Assembly: GCF_000744225.1 (NCBI RefSeq)
Contig: NZ_JQLN01000005.1
Coordinates: 1,240,001-1,304,000 of the forward strand
Reading direction: 5' to 3'
From: Kitasatospora mediocidica KCTC 9733
Lineage (GTDB): Bacteria > Actinomycetota > Actinomycetes > Streptomycetales > Streptomycetaceae
Length of the DNA: 64,000 bases
In this document: positions 26,101 to 33,205 of the stretch, piece by piece
Position numbering within the stretch: position 1 is the stretch's first letter
Layout of the letters: each line of letters opens with the position of its first letter
Translations under genes and position numbers: made by a program
The notes under the pieces: generated by a model
Seen by the model: the letters and a program-made list of their open reading frames with translations, nothing else
What the model was told of the DNA's origin: nothing
The model's database searches: none

Positions 26101-27038
26101 GCCTGGCGGCCGACGCGGTCACCGTCGAGGAGCGGACCGAGTTCACCTGGGACGGGTTCACCCTCGCCGAACAGACCACGCACGCCCCCTACCTCCCCGG
26201 CCCGCACACCCTCAGCTGGGACCACCAGGGCCTGCAACCGCTGGCCCAGACCGAGACCATCACGGCACAGGAACAGGTCGACCGCCGGTTCTTCGCCATC
26301 GTCACCGACCTGGTCGGCACGCCCACCGAACTCGTCGACCCGGCCACCGCCACCATCGCCTGGCGCGCCACGCCCACGCTCTGGGGACACACCAGCTGGC
26401 CGTCCGACAGCAGCACCTACACCCCGCTGCGCTTCCCCGGCCAGTACTTCGACCCCGAAACCCGGCTGCACTACAACGTCAACCGGTACTACGACCCCGA
26501 GACCGCCCGCTACACCGCCCCCGACCCGCTCGGCCTGGTCCCGCACCCCAACCCCGACACGTACGTCCACAACCCGCACACCTGGGCGGACCCGCTCGGC
26601 CTGTCACCGCACCCGGCGACGCCCGAGGGAGCTCCGGAGGAGGCGCCGCCCGGCATCTCCGAGGAAGCGCAGCAGGCGATCACGAAGTATCACAACCTGA
26701 TGCGTGACCCGATCGGCGAGGCGAACGCCCAAGCCGGGCACAACCACTACTCCGCGGCCCGCCAGGAGGCCGCCGGCATCGTGGTGGCGCGCAAGAAGGA
26801 CGGCCGGCCCTACTCGCACATCTCCGACCTCCAGCAGGCCCGCGACGGCATGAAGGGCGTCGCCAAGACCCTCGGCCGGCAACTGATCAAGGGCGGAGAT
26901 CTCAGCGAGGAGGACCGGAGCATGCTCGCCGGCTACGTCAGGGCCAGCAACCGCCAGGCCGGGCGGCTCAGCAGCTTCCTGCACGGGATCGGACACGGCA
27001 CGACGCCTCCGTATCATGAGTGGCCGCCGGGATCGTGA
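23190..27038 (+). CDS. Rhs/YD-repeat polymorphic toxin with C-terminal toxin domain
   Basis: 1282 aa from ATG at 23190. Residues 1-110 are a charged, Lys/Gly-rich region. A DUF6531-type domain follows (GEPVDMATGRMFIDQVDASL, LLFTRNFESGYQAG). Roughly 25 YD repeats (pattern YDxxGR, DPLG) build the Rhs shell, ending with the conserved core-terminal signature RYYDPETARYTAPDPLGL. The last 144 residues (from about 1139) are the variable effector region. HISDLQQARDGMKGVAKTLG and ASNRQAGRLSSFL match the pattern of the 'polymorphic toxin type 28' domain (a putative RNase) by my reading, which is not certain. No PAAR or VgrG part, so T6SS delivery is unlikely. Confidence 0.9.
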   Translation: MSNQIVKALEDGAKKLGKALAEDAGKTVKDFYHSAGSKLKTVAKNTAETDAKHEAELKKILEDGKKDAPHEPHLPGEGGGRGGKGGDGEGGSGSGRKQADNPREAGRKDDAVCEGGEPVDMATGRMFIDQVDASLPGSLPLLFTRNFESGYQAGRWMGPRWVCTFDERLEIDAEGVVHIGADRRTQAYPHPQPDDAVQASAGVRRDLELAPGGYALTDTSTGLVREFTVAAGGREALLTRVRDRFGRHYDLAYDDHGTPLGITHSGGYRLLVTVDGRRITALRLAGGGEDGHDVLLVRYGYTDGHLTSVYNSSGKPLRFANDATGRILSWTDRNSSHYRYSYDQLDRVVDEGGLDGALSFRFSYGEPDPVTAVRVHTETNALGHTTTYHVNEHAQIVARIDALGNTTRFERDAYDRLLVETDPLGRSTHYTYDGAGDLVSLTRADGETATAEYLGVLGLPTVIVEPGGAAWRQTYDEAGRRTSLTDPLGATTRYGYDEYGHLAAVTDPLGNTVRLRCDAAGLPVEITDATGTTTRFTRDRFGRTAAVTDPLGSTVRFGWTTEGRLASRTTADGATETWTYDGEGNCLTHTDQLGRTTALEYTHFETLAARTSPTGARIAFTHDANMQLTAVTDALGRQWTYRYDAAGRLTGETDFQGRTLGYELDAAGQVIALTNPLGQTVRQTYDLLGRAVGRDADGRTTSYAYDLAGRLVRATNADADVIRSFDALGNLLSESVNGRALTLTHDAGGRRTGRRTPSGHTSSWSYDPSGRPTQLATSSGAFDFAYDLAGREEQRTVDGSLTLVSSWDSLHRLTGHTLRAASAVVQQRGYSYRADGHLTGVDDRLAGQRTFELDPTGRVTAVHAAGWSERYAYDQAGNLTSADWPATGATEAARGDRTYTGTQLTTAGRVRYEYDDAGRVTLRQVTRLSRKPDSWRYTWDAEDRLTEVTTPDGTRWRYLYDPFARRIAKHRLAADAVTVEERTEFTWDGFTLAEQTTHAPYLPGPHTLSWDHQGLQPLAQTETITAQEQVDRRFFAIVTDLVGTPTELVDPATATIAWRATPTLWGHTSWPSDSSTYTPLRFPGQYFDPETRLHYNVNRYYDPETARYTAPDPLGLVPHPNPDTYVHNPHTWADPLGLSPHPATPEGAPEEAPPGISEEAQQAITKYHNLMRDPIGEANAQAGHNHYSAARQEAAGIVVARKKDGRPYSHISDLQQARDGMKGVAKTLGRQLIKGGDLSEEDRSMLAGYVRASNRQAGRLSSFLHGIGHGTTPPYHEWPPGS

Positions 27039-27042
27039 CGCG

Positions 27043-27096
27043 CGGGCAGGATCGTCGGTGCGGGCAGGATCGTCGGTGCGGGCAGGACCATCGGCG
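27043..27096 (+). repeat. 18-bp tandem repeat, 3 copies, at the Rhs/pentapeptide junction
   Basis: Copies at 27043-27060 and 27061-27078 are identical; 27079-27096 differs at a few positions. It begins 5 nt after the Rhs stop, exactly where toxin modules usually recombine, and ends before the RBS of the pentapeptide-repeat gene. Confidence 0.9.
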
Positions 27097-27117
27097 CGGG
27101 CGGACCGGAGGACGGGT

Positions 27118-28257
27118 ATGACGGACGAGGACGGCTTTCCGGAGCTCCACGGGGTCTTCGCCCCGCTGGCGTCGCCCGAGCAGCTGCGTGCCCGCTGGCT
27201 GACCCCGCAGGGCGCGGCGGCCCTGGCCGCAGCGGTCACCGGCCTGCAGAGCGGCGGCCGGTGGTACGACGCGGTGGCCGAACTCCCGTACGCGGACGAG
27301 GCGTTCCAGGACGAACCGGAACCGGGCAGTCGAGACCTGCGCGGCGCCCCGCTGGACGGACTGGATCTGCGCGGCGCCGACCTGCGCGCCGCGGACCTCT
27401 CCGAGGCCTCGGTCCGGTCGGCCGTCCTGGCCGACGCCGACCTGCGCGGCGCGCGGCTGGACGAGGCCGACTTCACGGGATCGGACCTGCGCCGGGCCGA
27501 CCTCTCCGACGCCACTGGCAAAGCCCGGTTCACCGGGTGCCGCTTCGAGGAGGCCAAGCTCGTCGACACCATGCTGCGGGCGAGCGACTTCCGTCAGGCC
27601 GATCTGGTGCGCGCGGACCTGACCGGCGCGAACCTGCTGGGCGCCGACCTCACGGCGGCGAACCTGGCCGGGGCGAACCTGACGGGCGCCCGGCTGGACC
27701 TCCCGGGGTCCGAGGCCCCAAGCCGCAGCGAGCCGCCGGCGCAGCGCCCGCCGACCGTACTGCACGGCTTCGACTTCCCGCAGCCGCTGCGCGAGGCCCT
27801 GCGCGCCCGGTGGTCCGGGCCCGAGGGCCGTCGCGCCCTCGAAGCGGCCCTCGCCGACGACTCCCCGCCCGGCGGCCGCGACCTGCGCGGCGCCCCGCTG
27901 GACGGCCGCGACCTGACCGGGGCGGACCTGTCCGGAGCACTCCTCGACGGCGCCACCGCCGTGGCCGCCGTCCTCGCCGACGCGAACCTGTCCGGCGCGC
28001 ACCTCCTCGACGCCGACCTCGACCGCGCCGACCTCCGCGGCGCGAACCTGTCGCGCTGCCGCGGCCGCATCTCGCTGCGCGGCTCGCTCCTGCGCGGCGC
28101 CGACCTGCGCGGAGCCGCACTACAGGGCTGCGATTTCGAGGACGCCGACACCACGGACGCCGATTTCAGCCAGGCGACCCTGCTCTCCTGCCGCGTGACC
28201 GAACGGCAGTGGCAAGCCGCGACGACCACCGGGGCGTACCTCGCACCCAGCGGCTGA
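27118..28257 (+). CDS. Pentapeptide-repeat protein
   Basis: 379 aa. ATG at 27118 was chosen because GGAGGACGGGT precedes it; an in-frame start at 27016 would overlap the Rhs 3' end and translate the 18-bp repeats. Two blocks of A(D/N)LxG pentapeptides (about residues 77-200 and 265-360) predict two right-handed quadrilateral beta-helices. They are joined by a Pro/Ala linker and a helical segment (FDFPQPLREALRARWSGPEG) that resembles the N-terminal helical segment (LASPEQLRARWLTPQGAAAL), so the protein looks internally duplicated. Such folds can mimic DNA or bind partners. Next to an Rhs toxin it could be an accessory or immunity factor (inference). Confidence 0.88.
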   Translation: MTDEDGFPELHGVFAPLASPEQLRARWLTPQGAAALAAAVTGLQSGGRWYDAVAELPYADEAFQDEPEPGSRDLRGAPLDGLDLRGADLRAADLSEASVRSAVLADADLRGARLDEADFTGSDLRRADLSDATGKARFTGCRFEEAKLVDTMLRASDFRQADLVRADLTGANLLGADLTAANLAGANLTGARLDLPGSEAPSRSEPPAQRPPTVLHGFDFPQPLREALRARWSGPEGRRALEAALADDSPPGGRDLRGAPLDGRDLTGADLSGALLDGATAVAAVLADANLSGAHLLDADLDRADLRGANLSRCRGRISLRGSLLRGADLRGAALQGCDFEDADTTDADFSQATLLSCRVTERQWQAATTTGAYLAPSG

Positions 28258-28417
28258 CCCCCGACCTCGGGTCGGGCCCAGCGGGGCTTCCCCCCAACAG
28301 TATGACGAGGCGTCACTCGGCGGCGGGACCAGGACGGGAACGGTCGACGCCAGGCTGAGCGGGTAGCCCTGCGCACGGCGGGTATCCGCACGGCGCCGAC
28401 TGATGAGGAGGGTCAAG

Positions 28418-28477
28418 ATGTGCGCGAACTGCCAGACATGGGTGCCCGGTTTCGGAGGAGAGGCGCTGTCGGGATGA
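28418..28477 (+). CDS. 19-codon upstream ORF coupled to the SUKH gene
   Basis: ATG at 28418 has a strong ribosome site (GAGGAGGG, 4-5 nt away) and reads MCANCQTWVPGFGGEALSG before TGA at 28475-28477. That TGA overlaps the ATG of the SUKH-3 gene at 28474 (ATGA). The peptide has a CxxC pair. It could be a leader controlling the immunity gene by coupling, or a real small peptide. The alternative is that GTG at 28420, in the SUKH frame, is the true start and this ORF is not used. Confidence 0.5.
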   Translation: MCANCQTWVPGFGGEALSG

Positions 28478-28926
28478 GCGACACCACCGGGCGCCCGGTC
28501 CTCGAGAAGCTGCGCGCCACCCTCGCCGACGCGACCCGCTTCGAGACCGGCCCCCTGGACGTCGAGGACGCCTGCCGGCAGTACGCCGAGGAGGGCTACG
28601 AGGCCACCGGGCAGCTGCGGGAGTTCCTGGCCGACTACGCCGAACTCACCGTCGCCTGGCGGTTCCGGGAGTGGGAGGAGGAGGTCTCGACCTCGGTCGA
28701 GAAGGCGCTCGACGCTCCCGCCAGGAACGTGCGCTTCTACGCCCGGCGGATCGGCCAACCGGTCCTCCCGGTCGGTGCCGCGTTCACCACCGACGAGGTC
28801 CTGCTGCTGGCCGAGAACGGCGACATCCTGCTCGGCGGAGACGCCGGGATCCAGCGGGTCGCGCACGGCTTCGAGAACGCCGTGCGGTGCCTCGTCACCG
28901 GCGACTGGGACAAGACCTTCTTCTGA
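28474..28926 (+). CDS. SUKH-3-like immunity protein
   Basis: 150 aa from ATG at 28474 (168 aa if GTG 28420 is used). Core pattern of the SUKH-3 superfamily: CRQYAEEGYEATGQLREFLADYAELTV near the N-terminus, then PVLPVGAAFTTDEVLLLAENGDILLG and a C-terminal helix FENAVRCLVTGDW. SUKH proteins neutralise nuclease and deaminase toxins of contact-dependent and polymorphic systems. Location about 1.4 kb downstream of the Rhs C-terminal toxin supports a cognate immunity role. Cytoplasmic, no signal peptide. Confidence 0.82.
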   Translation: MSDTTGRPVLEKLRATLADATRFETGPLDVEDACRQYAEEGYEATGQLREFLADYAELTVAWRFREWEEEVSTSVEKALDAPARNVRFYARRIGQPVLPVGAAFTTDEVLLLAENGDILLGGDAGIQRVAHGFENAVRCLVTGDWDKTFF

Positions 28927-28935
28927 CCCGAAGCG

Positions 28936-28988
28936 GCGGCAACGTGCTCCTGCCGGATCGCGGCAACCTTCTGGCGTGTGGCGGCAAC
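28936..28988 (+). promoter_or_regulatory. Three GCGGCAAC direct repeats upstream of the xylanase gene
   Basis: Identical octamers at 28936-28943, 28960-28967 and 28981-28988, spaced 24 and 21 bp (about two helical turns), lie in the 114-bp gap before the GH10 gene; a fourth, weaker copy (GGGCAACC) follows at 28994. Regular spacing suggests a regulator site, but no known motif matches. Confidence 0.35.
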
Positions 28989-29040
28989 TGACGGGCAACC
29001 GGGGCCGAGACCAAGGCTCCCGCGCCAGAAGGACAAGCCG

Positions 29041-31512
29041 TTGCCACGTCAGAAACGTTCTCATCGCCGCCGCCCGGCAACCCGCCGGCTGCTCGCCGCC
29101 GCCGTGGCTCTCGCCGCCGTGGGTGCCGCCGTCCCGCTGGTCGCCGAGGCCGCGTTCACGTCGAACGGCGGGACGCCGACCACGCTCGCCGGTGCGGCGG
29201 CGGGCAGCGGCCGCTACTTCGGCACGGCGGTGGCTGGGGGCAGGCTCGGTGACTCGACGTACGCCACCGTTCTCGACCGGGAGTTCAACACGATCACCCC
29301 CGAGAACGAGATGAAGTGGGACACCACCGAACCCTCCCGCGGAGCCTTCAACTTCGCCCCCGCCGACGCGATCGTCAGCCACGCCGACGCGCACGGCCAG
29401 CGCATGCGCGGCCACACCCTGGTCTGGCACTCCCAACTGCCCGGCTGGGTCAGCTCCATCACCGATGCCACCACCCTTCGCAGTGTGATGGACAACCACA
29501 TCACCACCGAGATGACCCACTACAAGGGCAAGATCTACGCCTGGGACGTGGTCAACGAGGCCTTCGCCGACGACGGCAGCGGCCGGCACCGCAGCTCCGT
29601 GTTCCAGAACGTGCTGGGCAACGGCTTCATCGAGGAGGCCTTCCGCACCGCCCGGAACGCCGACCCCTCGGCCAAGCTGTGCTACAACGACTACAACATA
29701 GAGAACTGGACGGACGCCAAGACCCAGGGCGTCTACGCCATGGTCAAGGACTTCAAGTCCCGCGGCGTACCCATCGACTGCGTCGGCTTCCAGAGCCACT
29801 TCGGCGCCGGCGGCCCGCCGGCCGACTTCCAGACCACCCTGTCCAACTTCGCCGCGCTCGGCGTGGACGTCCAGATCACCGAACTCGACATCGCCCAGGC
29901 GTCCGCAGCCGCGTACACCACCACCGTCCAGGACTGCCTCAACGTCGCCCGCTGCACGGGCATCACGGTGTGGGGCATCCGCGACAGCGACTCCTGGCGC
30001 ACCGGTGAGGACCCGCTGCTGTTCGACGGCAACGGCAACAAGAAGGCCGCCTACAACGCGGTCCTCACCACCCTGGCCGGCGCCGCCGGCGGCGGCGGAA
30101 CGCCGGGCGGCGGCATCACCCCCGGCACCGTCTACACGCTCTCCGACGTAGCCGCCGGACGTGCTCTCGACGAGTACGTGGGACAGAACGGAAACGCCAC
30201 CCCGCTCCAGGTCTGGGACGCCAGCGGCGCCACCAACCAGCAGTGGCGGGCCGCCCGGAACGGCGACGGCTCCTACACGCTGACCAACGTCGCCAGCGGC
30301 CGGGTGCTGGACGAGCCGGGCAACCAGACGGGCAACGGGACGAGGATGGAGGTCTGGGACGCCAACGGCGGCGCCAACCAGCACTGGAAGGCCGCCCGCA
30401 ACGCCGACGGCTCCTACACCCTGACCAACGTCGCCAGCCGCCGAGCACTGGCGATCCCCGCAGGTCAGACCGCCAACGGCACCCCCGTCCAGGTCTGGGA
30501 CTCCAACGGCGGCGCCAACCAGCACTGGAGCTTCACACCCTCCGCGTCGACGACACCGGCACCGACACCAGCACCGACAGCGACAGCGACACCGACGGGC
30601 GGCACGTGTGCCCTTCCCTCGACGTACCGTTGGACGTCGACGGGCGCGCTGGCGCAGCCGTCGAACGGGTTGGCCGCGGTGAAGGACTTCACCGACGTGG
30701 TGTACAACGGCAAGCACCTGGTCTACGCGTCGACCGTCTCGGGATCGACCTACGGCTCGATGGTGTTCAGCCCGTTCACGAACTGGTCCGACATGGCGTC
30801 GGCCGGCCAGAGCGCGATGAGCCAGTCCGCGGTGGCACCCACGCTGTTCTACTTCGCGCCCAAGCACATCTGGGTGCTGGCGTACCAGTGGGGCCAGTGG
30901 CCGTTCATCTACCGCACGTCGAGCGAACCCACCAACCCCAACGGCTGGTCCGCGCCGCAGCCGCTGTTCACCGGCAGCATCCCCGGCTCCGGAACCGGCC
31001 CGATCGACCAGACCCTGATCGCCGACGACCAGAACATGTACCTGTTCTTCGCCGGTGACAACGGCAGCATCTACCGGGCGAGCATGCCGATCGGGAACTT
31101 CCCGGGCACCTTCGGCTCCTCCTCCACCACGGTCATGAGCAACTCGGCGAAGAACCTGTTCGAGGCGCCCCAGGTCTACAAGGTCCAGGGGCAGAACCAG
31201 TACCTCATGCTCGTCGAGGCCCGCGGTGCCAACGAGCAGCGCTACTTCCGCTCGTTCACCGCCAGCAGCCTGAACGGCTCGTGGACCCCCCAGGCCGGCA
31301 CCGAGAGCAACCCCTTCGCGGGCAAGGCCAACAGCGGTGCCACCTGGACCAACGACATCAGCCACGGTGACCTGGTCCGCAACAACCCCGACCAGACCAT
31401 GACCATCGACCCCTGCAACCTCCAGCTCCTCTACCAGGGCAAGTCCCCCACCGCGACCGGCCCCTACGACCAACTGCCCTGGCGCCCCGGCCTCCTCACC
31501 CTCCAGCACTGA
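29041..31512 (+). CDS. Secreted GH10 xylanase - CBM13 - GH62 arabinofuranosidase fusion
   Basis: 823 aa from TTG at 29041 (AGAAGGA, 7-nt spacing). Arg-rich n-region with a hydrophobic core (LLAAAVALAAVGAAVPLV) is a Sec/Tat-type signal. GH10 domain about 50-345, with acid/base Glu173 (WDVVNEAF) and nucleophile Glu281 (ITELDIAQ). A ricin-type CBM13 (about 363-505) has three related units ending QHW/QQW. After a Thr/Pro linker comes a GH62 domain (about 520-823) with KDFTDVVYNGKHLVY, PIDQTLIADDQNMYLFF and LFEAPQVY carrying the acidic catalytic residues. One enzyme can cleave the xylan backbone and remove arabinose side chains. Extracellular. Confidence 0.93.
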   Translation: MPRQKRSHRRRPATRRLLAAAVALAAVGAAVPLVAEAAFTSNGGTPTTLAGAAAGSGRYFGTAVAGGRLGDSTYATVLDREFNTITPENEMKWDTTEPSRGAFNFAPADAIVSHADAHGQRMRGHTLVWHSQLPGWVSSITDATTLRSVMDNHITTEMTHYKGKIYAWDVVNEAFADDGSGRHRSSVFQNVLGNGFIEEAFRTARNADPSAKLCYNDYNIENWTDAKTQGVYAMVKDFKSRGVPIDCVGFQSHFGAGGPPADFQTTLSNFAALGVDVQITELDIAQASAAAYTTTVQDCLNVARCTGITVWGIRDSDSWRTGEDPLLFDGNGNKKAAYNAVLTTLAGAAGGGGTPGGGITPGTVYTLSDVAAGRALDEYVGQNGNATPLQVWDASGATNQQWRAARNGDGSYTLTNVASGRVLDEPGNQTGNGTRMEVWDANGGANQHWKAARNADGSYTLTNVASRRALAIPAGQTANGTPVQVWDSNGGANQHWSFTPSASTTPAPTPAPTATATPTGGTCALPSTYRWTSTGALAQPSNGLAAVKDFTDVVYNGKHLVYASTVSGSTYGSMVFSPFTNWSDMASAGQSAMSQSAVAPTLFYFAPKHIWVLAYQWGQWPFIYRTSSEPTNPNGWSAPQPLFTGSIPGSGTGPIDQTLIADDQNMYLFFAGDNGSIYRASMPIGNFPGTFGSSSTTVMSNSAKNLFEAPQVYKVQGQNQYLMLVEARGANEQRYFRSFTASSLNGSWTPQAGTESNPFAGKANSGATWTNDISHGDLVRNNPDQTMTIDPCNLQLLYQGKSPTATGPYDQLPWRPGLLTLQH

Positions 31513-31550
31513 CCCCGCCCGCCCCACACTGACCGCCACGTCCACCACCT

Positions 31551-31587
31551 CAGGGAACCCCAGCCGCCCGCCGGCCGGGGTTCCCTG
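31551..31587 (+). terminator. Hairpin terminator after the xylanase gene
   Basis: Perfect 11-bp stem (31551-31561 with 31577-31587), 15-nt loop, 39 nt after the stop codon. It lies between the converging xylanase and vapC genes and can serve both. Confidence 0.8.
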
Positions 31588-31656
31588 TTGCGCGACCGCA
31601 GCTCGGCACCGCCCGCCCAGTGCCTTGACGGCCACCCAGGCCGCCTTGTTTCCGGC

Positions 31657-32058
31657 TCAGATGGCGATGAGCCGGACGCGGTCGCCGCAGAGCTTGGCCA
31701 TGTCATCGACGTTCGAGGTGAGCATGGCCACCGGTGCCGGCTGACGAAGCGCCATCTCGGCGACGGTCGCATCGATCGCGTACTTGTGTCCGTGCAGGCC
31801 GGTCTGCTTCAGCAGTTCGGCTGCCGCTCGCGCCGCCTGTTCGGTGACCGCCTCGACCTTGACCTGTGAGAGCACCCAGTTCAGTCGAGGAGTGCTCACC
31901 CGCGCATGCATGACCTCCACGATGGTGTTGGCGCCGACCACCAGATCAGCCGCCATCGAGTGGAAGGACCGGAGCAGCGCGAGTGTGCCACGCTCCTGCG
32001 AGACCCAGGAGGACAGCCCCTGAGAGTCCAGCACGACGGTCTCGATGCGGATGCTCAC
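31657..32058 (-). CDS. vapC: VapC-type PIN-domain toxin ribonuclease 1
   Basis: 133 aa from GTG at 32058, overlapping the antitoxin stop (GTGA). PIN-domain acidic residues are in place: Asp11 (VVLDSQ), Glu48 (TIVEVM), Asp96 (HGHKYAIDATVAE) and Asp118/119 (SNVDDM). VapC toxins are Mg-dependent RNases acting on tRNA or rRNA and are neutralised by the upstream VapB. Length is normal. It is paralogous to VapC 32442-32834: both have LHGHKYAIDA. Confidence 0.88.
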   Translation of the reverse strand: MSIRIETVVLDSQGLSSWVSQERGTLALLRSFHSMAADLVVGANTIVEVMHARVSTPRLNWVLSQVKVEAVTEQAARAAAELLKQTGLHGHKYAIDATVAEMALRQPAPVAMLTSNVDDMAKLCGDRVRLIAI

Positions 32059-32303
32059 GCGGCGTTCGCCGAGCTGTCGTGGTTGGTCGATCCGAAGATC
32101 CTGGCATTCGCCGCAGCCAGCTCCTCCTCGGTAAACAACCCGTACTCCTCCTCGTGGCGGCGTACCTCCTCGCCCAGCAGCTGGTGCCGGATCTGGCGGG
32201 CCACGGCCTCGGCGACGTAGCCGGAGACGTTGTCCGTGAGCTTCTTCAGCTCGGCCACCTGCTCGCTCGGGAGGGTGACCGTGATGCGTGTCGTGGCTGG
32301 CAT
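32055..32303 (-). CDS. vapB: VapB-type ribbon-helix-helix antitoxin 1
   Basis: 82 aa. The N-terminus TTRITVTLPSEQVAELKKLT with VSGYVAEAVARQI is a CopG/RHH DNA-binding domain. The acidic C-terminal tail (EEEYGLFTEEELAAANARIF) would wrap the toxin. First gene of its operon, coupled to vapC. The promoter region just upstream carries a small palindrome fitting autoregulation. Confidence 0.87.
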   Translation of the reverse strand: MPATTRITVTLPSEQVAELKKLTDNVSGYVAEAVARQIRHQLLGEEVRRHEEEYGLFTEEELAAANARIFGSTNHDSSANAA

Positions 32304-32310
32304 GGCACAA

Positions 32311-32326
32311 GCATACTGCGATATGC
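32311..32326. promoter_or_regulatory. Palindrome GCATA-N6-TATGC upstream of vapB 1
   Basis: Located 8 nt upstream of the antitoxin start, in an AT-richer patch that also supplies a -10-like sequence. RHH antitoxins bind short inverted repeats overlapping their promoter, so this is a likely autoregulatory operator. Confidence 0.45.
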
Positions 32327-32350
32327 ACCACCCCTGCGGCCCTCCCGGGA

Positions 32351-32395
32351 CGTAGGGTCGTCGCTATGCGCTTGAGTACCGCGATCCTCCCCTGA
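32351..32395 (+). pseudogene. 5' stub of an LLM oxidoreductase gene
   Basis: The leader and first nine codons (MRLSTAILP then TGA) align without gaps to the leader and start of the intact LLM gene at 33191-33235, including the identical 10-mer CGTAGGGTCG; about 34 of 42 positions match and most changes in the codons are silent. It lies divergent from vapB 1 just as the intact gene lies divergent from vapB 2. This looks like the relic of a tandem duplication of a vapBC plus LLM unit. Confidence 0.65.
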
Positions 32396-32441
32396 GCTGG
32401 GACGGCGCACTGCAAGAAGCGGAACAGGCAGGGCCAAGACG

Positions 32442-32834
32442 TCAGATCGGCTCGACCGCGATGTGGCGGTGACACAGCCGATACAGGTCCTCGGGGTCAC
32501 TCGTCACGATCGTCACGTCACCGTGCTCAAGGTGCGCGGTGGCTGCGAGCATGGCGTCGATGGCGTACTTGTGACCATGAAGCCCCTCGACTGCCAGGAG
32601 CTTGCTCGCCGCACGTGCGATCTCCTCCGTGACGGGACGCACCTTGGCCAGGGAGACAGCGTGGTCGAACGCCGCCTGCGGCACCTCGGGGTCGCGCGCC
32701 TCTACCAGTGTGGCCGCGCTCGTCACCACCAGAAGATCCAGCGTGCGGGCGACATCCAGCCACACAGTCATGTCGCGATGCCGCCGGGAGAGCTTCGAGA
32801 GAGCCTCGCTGTCCAGAACAAGGGCGCCGCTCAC
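32442..32834 (-). CDS. vapC: VapC-type PIN-domain toxin ribonuclease 2
   Basis: 130 aa from GTG at 32834 (GTGA overlap with its antitoxin). Acidic PIN residues: Asp8 (LVLDSE), Glu45 (TLVEAR), Asp93 (HGHKYAIDAMLAA), Asp113/Asp116 (TSDPED). Same size and same central motif as VapC 1, so the two toxins derive from a common ancestor, but overall identity is modest. Both may be active. Confidence 0.88.
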   Translation of the reverse strand: MSGALVLDSEALSKLSRRHRDMTVWLDVARTLDLLVVTSAATLVEARDPEVPQAAFDHAVSLAKVRPVTEEIARAASKLLAVEGLHGHKYAIDAMLAATAHLEHGDVTIVTSDPEDLYRLCHRHIAVEPI

Positions 32835-33112
32835 GCGGCGTCCGCCGGGGCGGAGTCACCGCGGTGAGCAGTGTGGTGTGCGCGGACGCGCTCGGCCCTG
32901 GCCGCCACCTCGGCCGGATCCACCGGCCCGTGCTCGGCTTCGGCAGCCACGATGTAATCGTCGATGGCTTCGCGCTGGAGCTGTCGTTGGACGGCCTCCT
33001 CGATGTAGGAGGAGACGCCCTGCTTGCCAGCGCGTGCGCGAATCGCCTCAAGGGTCTCGGCGCGCAGGGAGACGCTGGTGACTCGGGTCTTGCCAGGGCG
33101 CTGTCTGTCCAC
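32831..33112 (-). CDS. vapB: VapB-type RHH antitoxin 2
   Basis: 93 aa. RHH domain near the N-terminus (RVTSVSLRAETLEAIRARAG, VSSYIEEAVQRQL), then a helical linker and an acidic/Ala-rich C-terminus (HGPVDPAEVAARAERV). Little similarity to VapB 1 outside the RHH, as usual for antitoxins that must match their own toxin. Coupled to vapC 2. Confidence 0.86.
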   Translation of the reverse strand: MDRQRPGKTRVTSVSLRAETLEAIRARAGKQGVSSYIEEAVQRQLQREAIDDYIVAAEAEHGPVDPAEVAARAERVRAHHTAHRGDSAPADAA

Positions 33113-33120
33113 GCCAGTAG

Positions 33121-33129
33121 TGTATTACA
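33121..33129. promoter_or_regulatory. TGTA-T-TACA palindrome upstream of vapB 2
   Basis: A perfect 9-bp palindrome 8 nt upstream of the antitoxin start, inside the only AT-rich patch of the divergent vapB/LLM region. It also provides a minus-strand -10-like TAATAC. Probably the antitoxin operator. Confidence 0.45.
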
Positions 33130-33205
33130 TCATGTGTGAGCGGCGAGGGCCGTTCTCGGCCCGACGTTCACAGCAAGTGGACACGACTCCCGTAGGGTCG
33201 GAGCC

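Noticed and set aside
26560..27038. Rhs protein delivered by a type VI system
   Set aside because: No PAAR or VgrG domain and no T6SS gene in the window. The upstream WXG-like gene favours another export route.
28978..29040. GTG start at 28978 for the xylanase
   Set aside because: It would add 21 residues before the Arg-rich signal peptide. AGAAGGA at the correct distance from TTG 29041 supports the shorter form.
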